Shown here: positions 1 through 6,039 of the stretch, piece after piece
Layout of the letters: the number at the start of each line of letters is the position of its first letter
How positions within the stretch are numbered: position 1 is the first letter of the stretch
NCBI GenBank assembly: GCA_900556975.1
Contig: USQZ01000064.1
Location: 1-6,705, forward strand
Length of the DNA stretch: 6,705 bases
Reading direction: 5' to 3'
Origin: an uncultured Clostridium sp.
GTDB lineage: Bacteria; Bacillota; Clostridia; TANB77; CAG-508
Program-made: the position numbers and the translations under genes
The notes under the pieces: model-generated
Told to the model about the DNA's origin: nothing
Databases searched by the model: none
Seen by the model: only the letters and a program-made list of their open reading frames with translations

Positions 1-5
1 TTCTG

Positions 6-995
6 ATGTTTGGACAAGATATAGGTATAGATTTAGGAACTGCTACAGTAATAGCGTATGTAAAAGGAAAAGGAATTGTACTTAGGGAACCATCTGTAGT
101 TGCTGTAAATAGTACTTCTGGAGAGGTTTTAGCTGTTGGACATGAAGCAAGAAGAATGCTTGGGAGAACACCAGGAAATATAATTGCAACAAGACCATTA
201 AGAGATGGCGTTATTTCTGATTATACTGTTACAGAAAAAATGTTAAAATATTTTATAAATAAAATAGGAGGAAAATTTTTATTTGCTCCTAGAATAATGA
301 TTTGTATACCATCTCAGGTAACTGAGGTTGAAAAAAAGGCTGTTATAGATGCTGCTTCAAATGCTGGAGCAAGAAAAGTATATTTAATTGAAGAACCAAT
401 AGCTGCTGCGATTGGAGCTGGAATAGATATTTCAAAGCCATGTGGAAATATGATTGTTGATATAGGTGGTGGAACTACTGATATTGCCGTTATTTCTCTT
501 GGCGGATCTGTTGTTAGCACTTCAATAAAAGTAGCCGGTGATAAATTTGATGAAGCAATTGTTAGATTTATTAAAAGAAAATATAATGTAATGATAGGTG
601 AAAGAACAGCTGAGGATTTAAAAGTTAATGTTGGTTGTGTTTACCCTAAGATTCAAGATGTTGAGATGGATATAAGAGGAAGAGATTTAATAACTGGTCT
701 TCCTAAAACATTAACTGTTCATTCAAGTGAAATGATGGAAGCTTTAGATGAACCTGTAAATATGATTGTTGATGCAGTTCATTCCGTTTTAGAAAAAACA
801 CCACCTGAACTTGCGGCTGATATTAGTGATAGAGGAATTTATATGACTGGTGGAGGTTGCTTGATTGATGGATTGGACAAGCTTCTTCAAGAAAGAACTG
901 GCATTAATGTTATGATTGCTGAAGATGCAGTTTCATGTGTTGCTTTAGGGACAGGTAAAGCTTTAGATAATCTAGATAATTTAGATAGAAAATAA
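6..995 (+). CDS. mreB: Rod-shape actin homologue MreB/Mbl
   Basis: Bacterial actin that binds ATP, polymerises under the inner face of the membrane and guides the cell-wall elongation machinery in rod-shaped cells (family knowledge). The 329-residue length is normal and both ends look complete. Visible motifs are the N-terminal phosphate-1 loop DIGIDLGTA (residues 5-13), the conserved EPSVVAV and GRTPGNI segments, phosphate-2 IVDIGGGTTD (150-159), RGRDLITGLPKT in the second half, and the adenosine loop MTGGGCLIDGLD (280-291). The ATG at 6 gives the usual family N-terminus MFGxDIGIDLG; its RBS lies outside the window. No mreC or mreD follows, so this is a stand-alone copy, as is common for Mbl-type paralogues. 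MreB, Mbl and MreBH cannot be told apart from this sequence alone. A hairpin terminator follows 9 bases after the stop, so it is probably the last gene of its transcript. Confidence 0.95.
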   Translation: MFGQDIGIDLGTATVIAYVKGKGIVLREPSVVAVNSTSGEVLAVGHEARRMLGRTPGNIIATRPLRDGVISDYTVTEKMLKYFINKIGGKFLFAPRIMICIPSQVTEVEKKAVIDAASNAGARKVYLIEEPIAAAIGAGIDISKPCGNMIVDIGGGTTDIAVISLGGSVVSTSIKVAGDKFDEAIVRFIKRKYNVMIGERTAEDLKVNVGCVYPKIQDVEMDIRGRDLITGLPKTLTVHSSEMMEALDEPVNMIVDAVHSVLEKTPPELAADISDRGIYMTGGGCLIDGLDKLLQERTGINVMIAEDAVSCVALGTGKALDNLDNLDRK

Positions 996-1004
996 TATGT
1001 GTTA

Positions 1005-1052
1005 AAATAAACTCAAGTTATTGGACTGCTGTTTGATGATTTGAGTTTATTT
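1005..1052 (+). terminator. Hairpin terminator after mreB
   Basis: A perfect 12-bp inverted repeat pairs 1005-1016 with 1041-1052. If G-U pairs are allowed, pairing continues inward through 1017-1026/1031-1040 to a 4-base loop, giving about 22 consecutive pairs. The downstream side is T/A-rich but lacks a clean U run, so it may be a weak or bidirectional terminator. The stem core AAACTCAA/TTGAGTTT is the same as in the terminator after the ABC transporter (5985-6017). Confidence 0.65.
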
Positions 1053-1149
1053 ATGTAATAAAAAATAGAAGATTTTTTTGAAATATCATATGCAAGAAAA
1101 GATGTGGATTTGAAAATAATTGAAAATATTATTGAAGACCTCTTTTATT

Positions 1150-1179
1150 TTGCTAATTTATGAAGAACTTAAATATAAT
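1150..1179 (+). promoter_or_regulatory. Putative promoter of mtaB
   Basis: A perfect -10 box TATAAT (1174-1179) sits 18 bases downstream of a -35-like TTGCTA (1150-1155, 4 of 6 consensus bases). Transcription would begin near 1186, giving a leader of only about 20 bases before the ATG at 1208. This fits the 1208 start better than the ATG at 1196. Confidence 0.55.
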
Positions 1180-1197
1180 TGATAGTTTTTAGAATAT

Positions 1198-1204
1198 GGA
1201 GAAG
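1198..1204 (+). promoter_or_regulatory. RBS that fixes the mtaB start at 1208
   Basis: GGAGAAG lies just before the ATG at 1208; the GGAG core (1198-1201) is 6 bases from it. The in-frame ATG at 1196 overlaps this site and has no Shine-Dalgarno sequence upstream, so the longer reading frame is probably not used. Confidence 0.7.
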
Positions 1205-1207
1205 TAT

Positions 1208-2503
1208 ATGGAAAAAAATAAGAAAAAAGTTGCTTTTTTTACTTTAGGATGTAAAGTTAATCAATATGAAACAAATGGCATGGCACAGAAATTAATGGAT
1301 AAATATGAAGTAGTTGAACCAGAAGAGAAGGCAGATATTTATATTATTAATACTTGCAGTGTAACTAATATGTCTGATAGAAAATCTAGACAAATGATTA
1401 GACGTGCTAAAGAAATGAATAAAGATGCATTTGTTATTGTTGTTGGTTGCTATGCTGAAGTAGCAAAAGAAGAAATTGAAAAAATTGATGAGGTTGATTT
1501 GGTTCTTGGAAATCATCAAAAGGCAAATATTGATAAATATATAGAAGCGTATTTTGATGGGAAAAATATTGATGATACTGCAATTGAAAATTATTTTTAT
1601 GATTTTGGTTCAATAACATATACTGAAAAAACAAGAGCTGTTATAAAGGTTCAAGATGGATGCAATAATTTTTGTACATATTGCATAATTCCATATGCTA
1701 GAGGAAGAATTTGCAGTAGAAAACCTGAGAGTGTAATTGATGAGATTACTAAGATTGCAGATGAAGGTATTAAAGAGGTTGTTATTACTGGAATACAGGT
1801 TTCAGCTTATGGGAAAGATTTTGATAATGAATACAGATTAATTGATTTACTTGAAGAAATTAATAAGATAGATGGAATTGAGAGAATTAGATTAGGATCT
1901 ATAGAGCCTCTTATGATAACAGATGAGTTTTGTAATAGAGCTAGAAAAATAGAGAAGTTATGTCATCATTTTCATTTATCACTTCAAAGCGGATGTGATA
2001 AAACTTTGAAAGAAATGAACAGGAAATATACAACTGATCAATTTAGAGATGTTGTAAGAAGATTAAGAAATTTATATGATGACGTTATTTTAACAACTGA
2101 TATAATTGTAGGATTTCCAAATGAAACTGACGAAGATTTTGAGAAGACGTATGAATTTTTAAAAGAAATAAAGTTTTATAAAATGCATGTATTTAAGTAT
2201 TCACCTAGAAAAGGTACAGTTGCTGCTAAGATGAAAAATCAAATACCTGCTGAGATAAAAGATGTAAGAAGCAAAAGATTGTTACAATTATCAAATGAGA
2301 ATGAATGTGATTATTTGAATGAGTATATCGGAAAAAAAGTTAGAGTATTGATGGAAGAAAAAGATGGCGATTATATTAAGGGACATACAGGAAATTATAT
2401 AGTTGTGAAAACTGTCGGAGATGAAAGTGATTTAGAGAATTTTGTTGATGTTATTGCTGAGAAAAATGGTGGCGATTGTCTAATAGGAAAGAAAATGAAA
2501 TAA
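1208..2503 (+). CDS. mtaB: tRNA (N6-threonylcarbamoyladenosine(37)-C2)-methylthiotransferase MtaB
   Basis: Radical-SAM methylthiotransferase that converts t6A to ms2t6A at position 37 of tRNAs reading ANN codons, a cytoplasmic step that supports decoding accuracy (family knowledge). From 1208 it is 431 residues, normal for the family. Domains in order: an N-terminal UPF0004 domain with three cluster-binding cysteines, C15 (TLGCKVNQYE), C50 (NTCSVT) and C81 (GCYAE); a radical-SAM core with CNNFCTYC (C152, C156, C159) followed by IIPYARGR; and a C-terminal TRAM-like RNA-binding domain from about residue 372. TLGCKVNQYE points to the MtaB (B. subtilis YqeV) branch rather than MiaB or RimO. The start at 1208 is chosen for its RBS; an in-frame ATG at 1196 would add MEKY. 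It has its own promoter. I see no convincing terminator hairpin in 2504-2611, so some read-through into the next gene is possible. Confidence 0.92.
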   Translation: MEKNKKKVAFFTLGCKVNQYETNGMAQKLMDKYEVVEPEEKADIYIINTCSVTNMSDRKSRQMIRRAKEMNKDAFVIVVGCYAEVAKEEIEKIDEVDLVLGNHQKANIDKYIEAYFDGKNIDDTAIENYFYDFGSITYTEKTRAVIKVQDGCNNFCTYCIIPYARGRICSRKPESVIDEITKIADEGIKEVVITGIQVSAYGKDFDNEYRLIDLLEEINKIDGIERIRLGSIEPLMITDEFCNRARKIEKLCHHFHLSLQSGCDKTLKEMNRKYTTDQFRDVVRRLRNLYDDVILTTDIIVGFPNETDEDFEKTYEFLKEIKFYKMHVFKYSPRKGTVAAKMKNQIPAEIKDVRSKRLLQLSNENECDYLNEYIGKKVRVLMEEKDGDYIKGHTGNYIVVKTVGDESDLENFVDVIAEKNGGDCLIGKKMK

Positions 2504-2544
2504 AAATGTAACAAAAGAGTAATTGAAATGAAAAAGAAATTGTA

Positions 2545-2573
2545 TTGAATATTTTATTTGGATATAGTATAAC
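2545..2573 (+). promoter_or_regulatory. Putative promoter of the 153-residue protein gene
   Basis: TTGAAT (2545-2550) and TATAAC (2568-2573) are separated by exactly 17 bases. A staggered alternative pair, TTGTAT (2540-2545) and TATAGT (2563-2568), also has a 17-base spacer but matches consensus less well. Transcription would start near 2580, about 32 bases before the ATG. Confidence 0.55.
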
Positions 2574-2584
2574 TTATCATAAGT
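2572..2584 (+). promoter_or_regulatory. Palindrome over -10/+1, possible operator
   Basis: ACTTAT-C-ATAAGT is a perfect 6-bp inverted repeat with a 1-base centre. It overlaps the end of the -10 box and covers the predicted start point. That is a typical position for a repressor site, but no regulator can be named. A chance palindrome in A+T-rich DNA is possible. Confidence 0.3.
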
Positions 2585-2611
2585 GGTGAAGTTTTACTAA
2601 GGAGGAATGAA

Positions 2612-3073
2612 ATGGGAAATATAAATTTTAGAAATGAAGAAGAAAAGGTTCAAGAAAATGCTGGAAGCATTTTTATTGATGGAATGCCACAAGAGAAAGC
2701 TGATTCATATGTTGGTGCTATTCAACAACCAACAGGATATGTAGGAGGTTTCTTTGGAACAAATGGAAATACAGAAGAGCAAAATGCTGGTTCTTATGTA
2801 GGTGGATTTGTTTCTAATCAAACTCAACAAGCTCAAGGTGTAGGATATGAAAACATTTCAACAACAGAAGAATATGATGCTAAAAAATTACCTGTAAAAG
2901 CAGGATTTTGGTCAAGAATAAAATCATTCTTATTCCAAGAAATTGATTTAAAACAAGAAATAAGAATTGAATTATCTCCAAAAGAAGAAAAAGTATTAAA
3001 TGAAGTTCATGATTTCTTATTCCAAGAAGTTTCTTTTAAAGGATTTAAAAGATCTTTAAAAAATAATAAATAG
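2612..3073 (+). CDS. Hypothetical protein with YVGG repeats and paired FLFQE motifs
   Basis: I do not recognise a named family. The 153-residue protein has two parts. Residues 1-90 are low-complexity, rich in Gly, Gln, Asn and Glu, probably disordered, with three spaced copies of a YVG motif (SYVGA 32-36, GYVGG 42-46, SYVGG 61-65). Residues 91-153 look folded and basic-amphipathic, starting FWSRIKS, with FLFQEI (106-111) and FLFQEV (135-140) at either end of a charged segment, suggesting an internal duplication or a helical hairpin. There is no cysteine, signal peptide or transmembrane segment, so it is probably cytoplasmic. The start is secure: AAGGAGG (2599-2605) lies 6 bases before the ATG. 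All 12 Gln codons are CAA, and the strong RBS suggests good expression. It has its own promoter and a strong terminator, so it is monocistronic. The reality of the gene is well supported; its function is unknown. Confidence 0.85.
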   Translation: MGNINFRNEEEKVQENAGSIFIDGMPQEKADSYVGAIQQPTGYVGGFFGTNGNTEEQNAGSYVGGFVSNQTQQAQGVGYENISTTEEYDAKKLPVKAGFWSRIKSFLFQEIDLKQEIRIELSPKEEKVLNEVHDFLFQEVSFKGFKRSLKNNK

Positions 3074-3108
3074 TAATGAATCTTAAAGAGACGTATTTTA
3101 TACGTATC

Positions 3109-3157
3109 AGACTGTTGACAAAGTATCTAAGAATATTTTGTTCAACAGTCTTTTTTT
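3109..3157 (+). terminator. Strong intrinsic terminator after the 153-residue protein gene
   Basis: GACTGTTGA (3110-3118) pairs with TCAACAGTC (3142-3150). The stem continues past a one-base bulge through CAAA/TTTG, and a run of T follows (3151-3157). A small separate palindrome, ACGTAT-TTT-ATACGT (3091-3105), lies between the stop codon and this hairpin. Confidence 0.88.
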
Positions 3158-3204
3158 GTGCGACAGGCATGTCGTTTGACTAATTGGTGAAAGTCCGTAG
3201 AGGA
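3158..3204 (+). other. Possible relic of structured (group II intron-like) RNA
   Basis: This stretch of the 320-base gap between genes (3074-3393) has a perfect small hairpin, CGACA-GGCA-TGTCG (3161-3174). It is followed by TTGGTGAAAGTCCGTAG (3184-3200), and GGTGAAAGTCC is a string I associate with bacterial group II introns. No reverse transcriptase or domain V is present, and only about 45 bases could belong to it. The resemblance is from memory; a chance match is possible. Confidence 0.2.
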
Positions 3205-3207
3205 GGT

Positions 3208-3316
3208 TGTTATGGGGACGTTTCTCTTGATATGGGCTGCTATGGGGACGTTTCTTTTGACACCTAAATTAACACTAATAATTGAGTATGTGTCAAAAAG
3301 AACGTCCAAATGACAC
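3208..3316 (+). repeat. Compound palindromic repeat, element A (units + + -)
   Basis: It contains three copies of a roughly 27-bp unit whose core resembles TTGGGACGTTCTTTTTGACA: unit 1 on + (3208-3232, most degenerate), unit 2 on + (3238-3263) and unit 3 on - (3290-3316). Unit 3 has its own terminal inverted repeat GTGTCA/TGACAC. Units 2 and 3 face each other: 3246-3263 pairs with 3290-3307 (16 Watson-Crick pairs and one G-U out of 18) around a 26-base loop. Units 1 and 2 form a near-exact tandem duplication with a 30-base period. The element resembles the REP/BIME class of bacterial interspersed palindromes; a link to this class is an inference. It ends 18 bases before the ABC transporter promoter. 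A homologous inverted copy lies at 6040-6173. Confidence 0.85.
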
Positions 3317-3334
3317 TTATTGCGTGTGTGAATA

Positions 3335-3363
3335 TTGATATTGTTTTTGGAATAATATATAAT
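3335..3363 (+). promoter_or_regulatory. Promoter of the ABC transporter
   Basis: TTGATA (3335-3340, 5 of 6) and a perfect TATAAT (3358-3363) are separated by the ideal 17 bases. The start point would be near 3370, about 24 bases before the ATG at 3394. An in-frame ATG at 3310 lies upstream of this promoter and inside repeat element A, so it cannot be the start of a transcript made from here. Confidence 0.75.
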
Positions 3364-3382
3364 TTGGAAAACGTATTTTTGA

Positions 3383-3388
3383 AGGGAG
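3383..3388 (+). promoter_or_regulatory. RBS that fixes the ABC transporter start at 3394
   Basis: AGGGAG lies 5 bases before the ATG at 3394. The in-frame ATG at 3310 has no Shine-Dalgarno sequence and would add a 28-residue leader not expected in front of an ABC ATPase domain. Confidence 0.75.
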
Positions 3389-3393
3389 AGAGT

Positions 3394-5979
3394 ATGTTAC
3401 AGTTAAAGGGTGTTACTAAGGATTATTTGTCTGGTGATCAGACGGTTCATGCGCTTAAGGGAATTGATATTGAGTTTAGAAAGAGTGAGTTTGTTTCTAT
3501 CCTTGGTCCAAGTGGTTGTGGTAAGACGACTTTACTTAATATTATTGGTGGTTTAGATAGGTATTCTGCTGGTGATTTGATTATTAATGGTAAGTCTACT
3601 AAGATGTTTAAGGATAGAGATTGGGATGCTTATAGGAATTATTCTGTTGGTTTTGTTTTTCAAAATTATAATTTGATTCCTCATCAAAGTGTTTTGGCTA
3701 ATGTCGAGTTGGCGCTTACTTTGTCTGGTGTTAATAAGAAGGTTAGAAGAGAGAAGGCAATTAAGGCTTTAAAGGATGTTGGTTTGAGTGAGCAGATTCA
3801 TAAAAGACCTAATCAGTTGTCTGGTGGGCAGATGCAAAGGGTTGCGATTGCTAGGGCTTTGGTTAATGATCCTGATATTATTTTGGCTGATGAACCAACT
3901 GGTGCTTTGGATACTGATACTAGTATTCAGATTATGGAGATTTTGAAGGAGATTTCAAAAGATAAGTTAATTGTAATGGTTACTCATAATCCTGAGTTGG
4001 CTGAGAAGTATTCTTCTAGAGTTGTTAAGGCATTGGATGGAAAGATTATTAGTGATTCTAATCCATATACTGAGACTGATAGGGCTAGCGAGGGTGAGCT
4101 TAAAGCTAAGTCTGGTAAGACTTCTATGAATTTTTTTACTGCGCTTTCTTTGAGTTTGAATAATTTGATGACAAAGAAGGGAAGAACTTTTCTTACGGCA
4201 TTTGCTGGTAGTATTGGTATTATTGGTATTGCACTTATTTTGTCTTTATCTAATGGTGTTGATAAATATATTGCAAAGGTTCAGGAGGATACGCTTTCTA
4301 ATTATCCGTTGACGATTCAAGAAGAGAGCGTTGATGCTGATTCAATGCTTGAAATTTTTATGAATCAAGAGGATAACAAGCATGATGATGGTAAGGTTCA
4401 TTCTAGGCAGTTGATTGGTAAGATTTTTGATAAGATTTCTAAGAATGTTCAGAGAAATAATTTGACTGAGTTTAAGAAATATATTGAGGGTACTGATAAT
4501 GATATTAAAAAATATTCTAATGCGGTTCAGTATTCTTATAATGTTACTCCTTTTATTTATAAAGCTGATACTGAGAATGGTGTGGTTCAGGTTAACCCTT
4601 CTACTACTTTTGAGAAACTTGGAATGGCTGAGTCTTCTGATCAGTCTACTTATTTTATGGGAAGTTCATCTGATGTTTGGACTGAGATGCTTGATAATCA
4701 AGATTTGCTTGAGTCTCAATATGATGTTGTTGCTGGTAAATGGGCTGATAGTTATGATGAGGTTGTGTTGATTATTAATGAGAATAATGAGATTAGTGAT
4801 TATTCTTTGTATTCTTTAGGAATTAAGAATCAGTCTGAAATTACTGAAAAGATGCGTAAGGTAATGGCTGGCGAGTCTTTGGATGAGTTAGAGGATGATG
4901 TTTATTCTTATGATGATTTCCTTGGATTGAAGTATAAGATTTTGTTGAATACTGATTTTTATGTTAAAAAAGGAAGTTCATGGATTAGCAAGAAGAGTGA
5001 TGAGAGTTATTTAAAAGAAAAATTGGCTAATGCTCAGGAACTTAAGATTGTTGGTGTTATTAGACCTAAAGCTGAGGTTACTGCAACGTCAATGGGTGAT
5101 ATGGGTATTATTGGTTATAAAAAGGAACTTACAGAGTATTTAATTAATTCTATTAATGATTCTGAAATTGCTAAGGCTCAAAAAGAAAATGAGAATATTA
5201 ATGTGTTTACTGGTAAGGAATTTTCTAGTGAAGTTTCTTCTGGTATGAGTGGATTTGATTATTCTAAGTTGTCTGCTGATGAACAGGCTTATATGGCTGG
5301 ACTTTCTCAAGAGGAGCTTGCTGGTGTGATTGCTTCTTATTCTGAAAAGGCTAGTGCAACTTATGATGAGAATATAAAAGAACTTGGAATTTGTGATTTA
5401 GATTCACCTGCTGCAATTAGTATTTATCCAATTGATTTTGATAGTAAAGATAAGATTATATCTGCAATTAATAAATATAATGAAGATAAGAAAAATGAAG
5501 GTAGAGAGGATGATGTAATTCAGTATACAGATATGGTTGCTACGATGATGTCTTCTGTTACTGTTATTGTTAATATGATTAGTTATGTGCTTATTGCATT
5601 TGTTTCAATTTCACTTGTAGTTTCATCAATTATGATTGGTATAATTACGTATATTTCAGTACTTGAGAGAATTAAAGAGATTGGTATTTTACGTAGTATA
5701 GGTGCATCTAAGAAAGATATTTCAAGAGTATTTAATGCGGAGACTTTTATTGTTGGATTGGTTGCTGGTGTACTTGGAATTGGTATAACGGTGTTATTGA
5801 ATATTCCTATTAATGCAATTATTAAAAATATTGCGGATGTTTCAAATCTTTCTAAATTGCCTGTTGGGGGAGCTGTTATATTAATTTTAATAAGTATGAT
5901 TCTTACTATAATTGCTGGTTTGATTCCTGCAAAAATGGCTAGTAAGAAGGATCCAGTTGAGGCTCTTAGAACTGAATAA
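3394..5979 (+). CDS. MacB/FtsX-type ABC transporter, fused ATPase and permease
   Basis: An 861-residue single-chain transporter of the MacB (type VII) superfamily, whose members use ATP hydrolysis in the cytoplasm to drive movements of an extracellular domain rather than classical pore transport. The ATPase domain spans about 1-225: Walker A GPSGCGKT (38-45), Q-loop Gln90, signature LSGGQ (142-146), Walker B ILADE with Asp166/Glu167, and H-loop His198. All key residues are present. A linker leads to TM1 (about 267-288), a large external domain (about 289-715), then the FtsX permease: TM2 (about 724-752), coupling segment ERIKEIGILRSIGASKKDI (759-777), TM3 (about 784-806), TM4 (about 826-846). 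The tail KDPVEALRTE is typical of the family. The external domain of roughly 425 residues is clearly larger than in E. coli MacB. No partner membrane-fusion protein, sensor kinase or peptide gene is adjacent, so the substrate (peptide, lipoprotein or antibiotic) is unknown. Gln codons favour CAG (16 of 25), unlike the neighbours. It has its own promoter and terminator. Confidence 0.92.
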   Translation: MLQLKGVTKDYLSGDQTVHALKGIDIEFRKSEFVSILGPSGCGKTTLLNIIGGLDRYSAGDLIINGKSTKMFKDRDWDAYRNYSVGFVFQNYNLIPHQSVLANVELALTLSGVNKKVRREKAIKALKDVGLSEQIHKRPNQLSGGQMQRVAIARALVNDPDIILADEPTGALDTDTSIQIMEILKEISKDKLIVMVTHNPELAEKYSSRVVKALDGKIISDSNPYTETDRASEGELKAKSGKTSMNFFTALSLSLNNLMTKKGRTFLTAFAGSIGIIGIALILSLSNGVDKYIAKVQEDTLSNYPLTIQEESVDADSMLEIFMNQEDNKHDDGKVHSRQLIGKIFDKISKNVQRNNLTEFKKYIEGTDNDIKKYSNAVQYSYNVTPFIYKADTENGVVQVNPSTTFEKLGMAESSDQSTYFMGSSSDVWTEMLDNQDLLESQYDVVAGKWADSYDEVVLIINENNEISDYSLYSLGIKNQSEITEKMRKVMAGESLDELEDDVYSYDDFLGLKYKILLNTDFYVKKGSSWISKKSDESYLKEKLANAQELKIVGVIRPKAEVTATSMGDMGIIGYKKELTEYLINSINDSEIAKAQKENENINVFTGKEFSSEVSSGMSGFDYSKLSADEQAYMAGLSQEELAGVIASYSEKASATYDENIKELGICDLDSPAAISIYPIDFDSKDKIISAINKYNEDKKNEGREDDVIQYTDMVATMMSSVTVIVNMISYVLIAFVSISLVVSSIMIGIITYISVLERIKEIGILRSIGASKKDISRVFNAETFIVGLVAGVLGIGITVLLNIPINAIIKNIADVSNLSKLPVGGAVILILISMILTIIAGLIPAKMASKKDPVEALRTE

Positions 5980-5984
5980 AGATG

Positions 5985-6017
5985 AAAAACTCAATGCTTT
6001 TTGCTTTGAGTTTTTTT
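5985..6017 (+). terminator. Intrinsic terminator of the ABC transporter
   Basis: A 10-bp stem, AAAAACTCAA (5985-5994) with TTGAGTTTTT (6006-6015), is extended by two G-C pairs after one mismatch, leaving a 5-base loop. The 3' side runs directly into seven T residues (6011-6017). It starts 5 bases after the stop codon. Confidence 0.88.
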
Positions 6018-6039
6018 GGTGTCATGTGAGAGTGTTAGA

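Noticed and set aside
314..520. 68-residue open frame on the - strand inside mreB
   Set aside because: It is the antisense shadow of the conserved MreB phosphate-2 region and has no credible start signal or family resemblance.
1087..1110. Seven-codon reading frame near 1090 (MQEKMWI)
   Set aside because: It is too short, lacks an RBS and looks like a chance ATG in A+T-rich DNA.
1292..1634. Two - strand open frames (1292-1519 and 1434-1634) inside mtaB
   Set aside because: Both are low-complexity Phe/Asn/Gln/Leu-rich products of A+T-rich antisense DNA, overlapping each other and a clear gene.
3115..3137. Consensus -35 box TTGACA at 3115-3120
   Set aside because: It is part of the terminator stem and has no -10 box at a suitable distance.
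3208..3316. CRISPR array
   Set aside because: There are only three units, in mixed orientation and with unequal spacing, and no cas genes are present. The pattern is that of interspersed palindromes.
3319..3329. ATTGCGTGTGT just after element A, similar to ATTGCGTATGT at 6183-6193 just after element B
   Set aside because: Considered as a target-site duplication, but one copy lies inside the A-to-B interval and the distances from the repeats differ (2 and 9 bases), so it does not fit insertion of either the cassette or a single element. Probably chance.
4484..4771. 95-residue + strand frame inside the ABC transporter
   Set aside because: Its Leu/Ile/Met-rich sequence is a frame-shifted reading of the external domain; there is no RBS and it lies within an intact gene.
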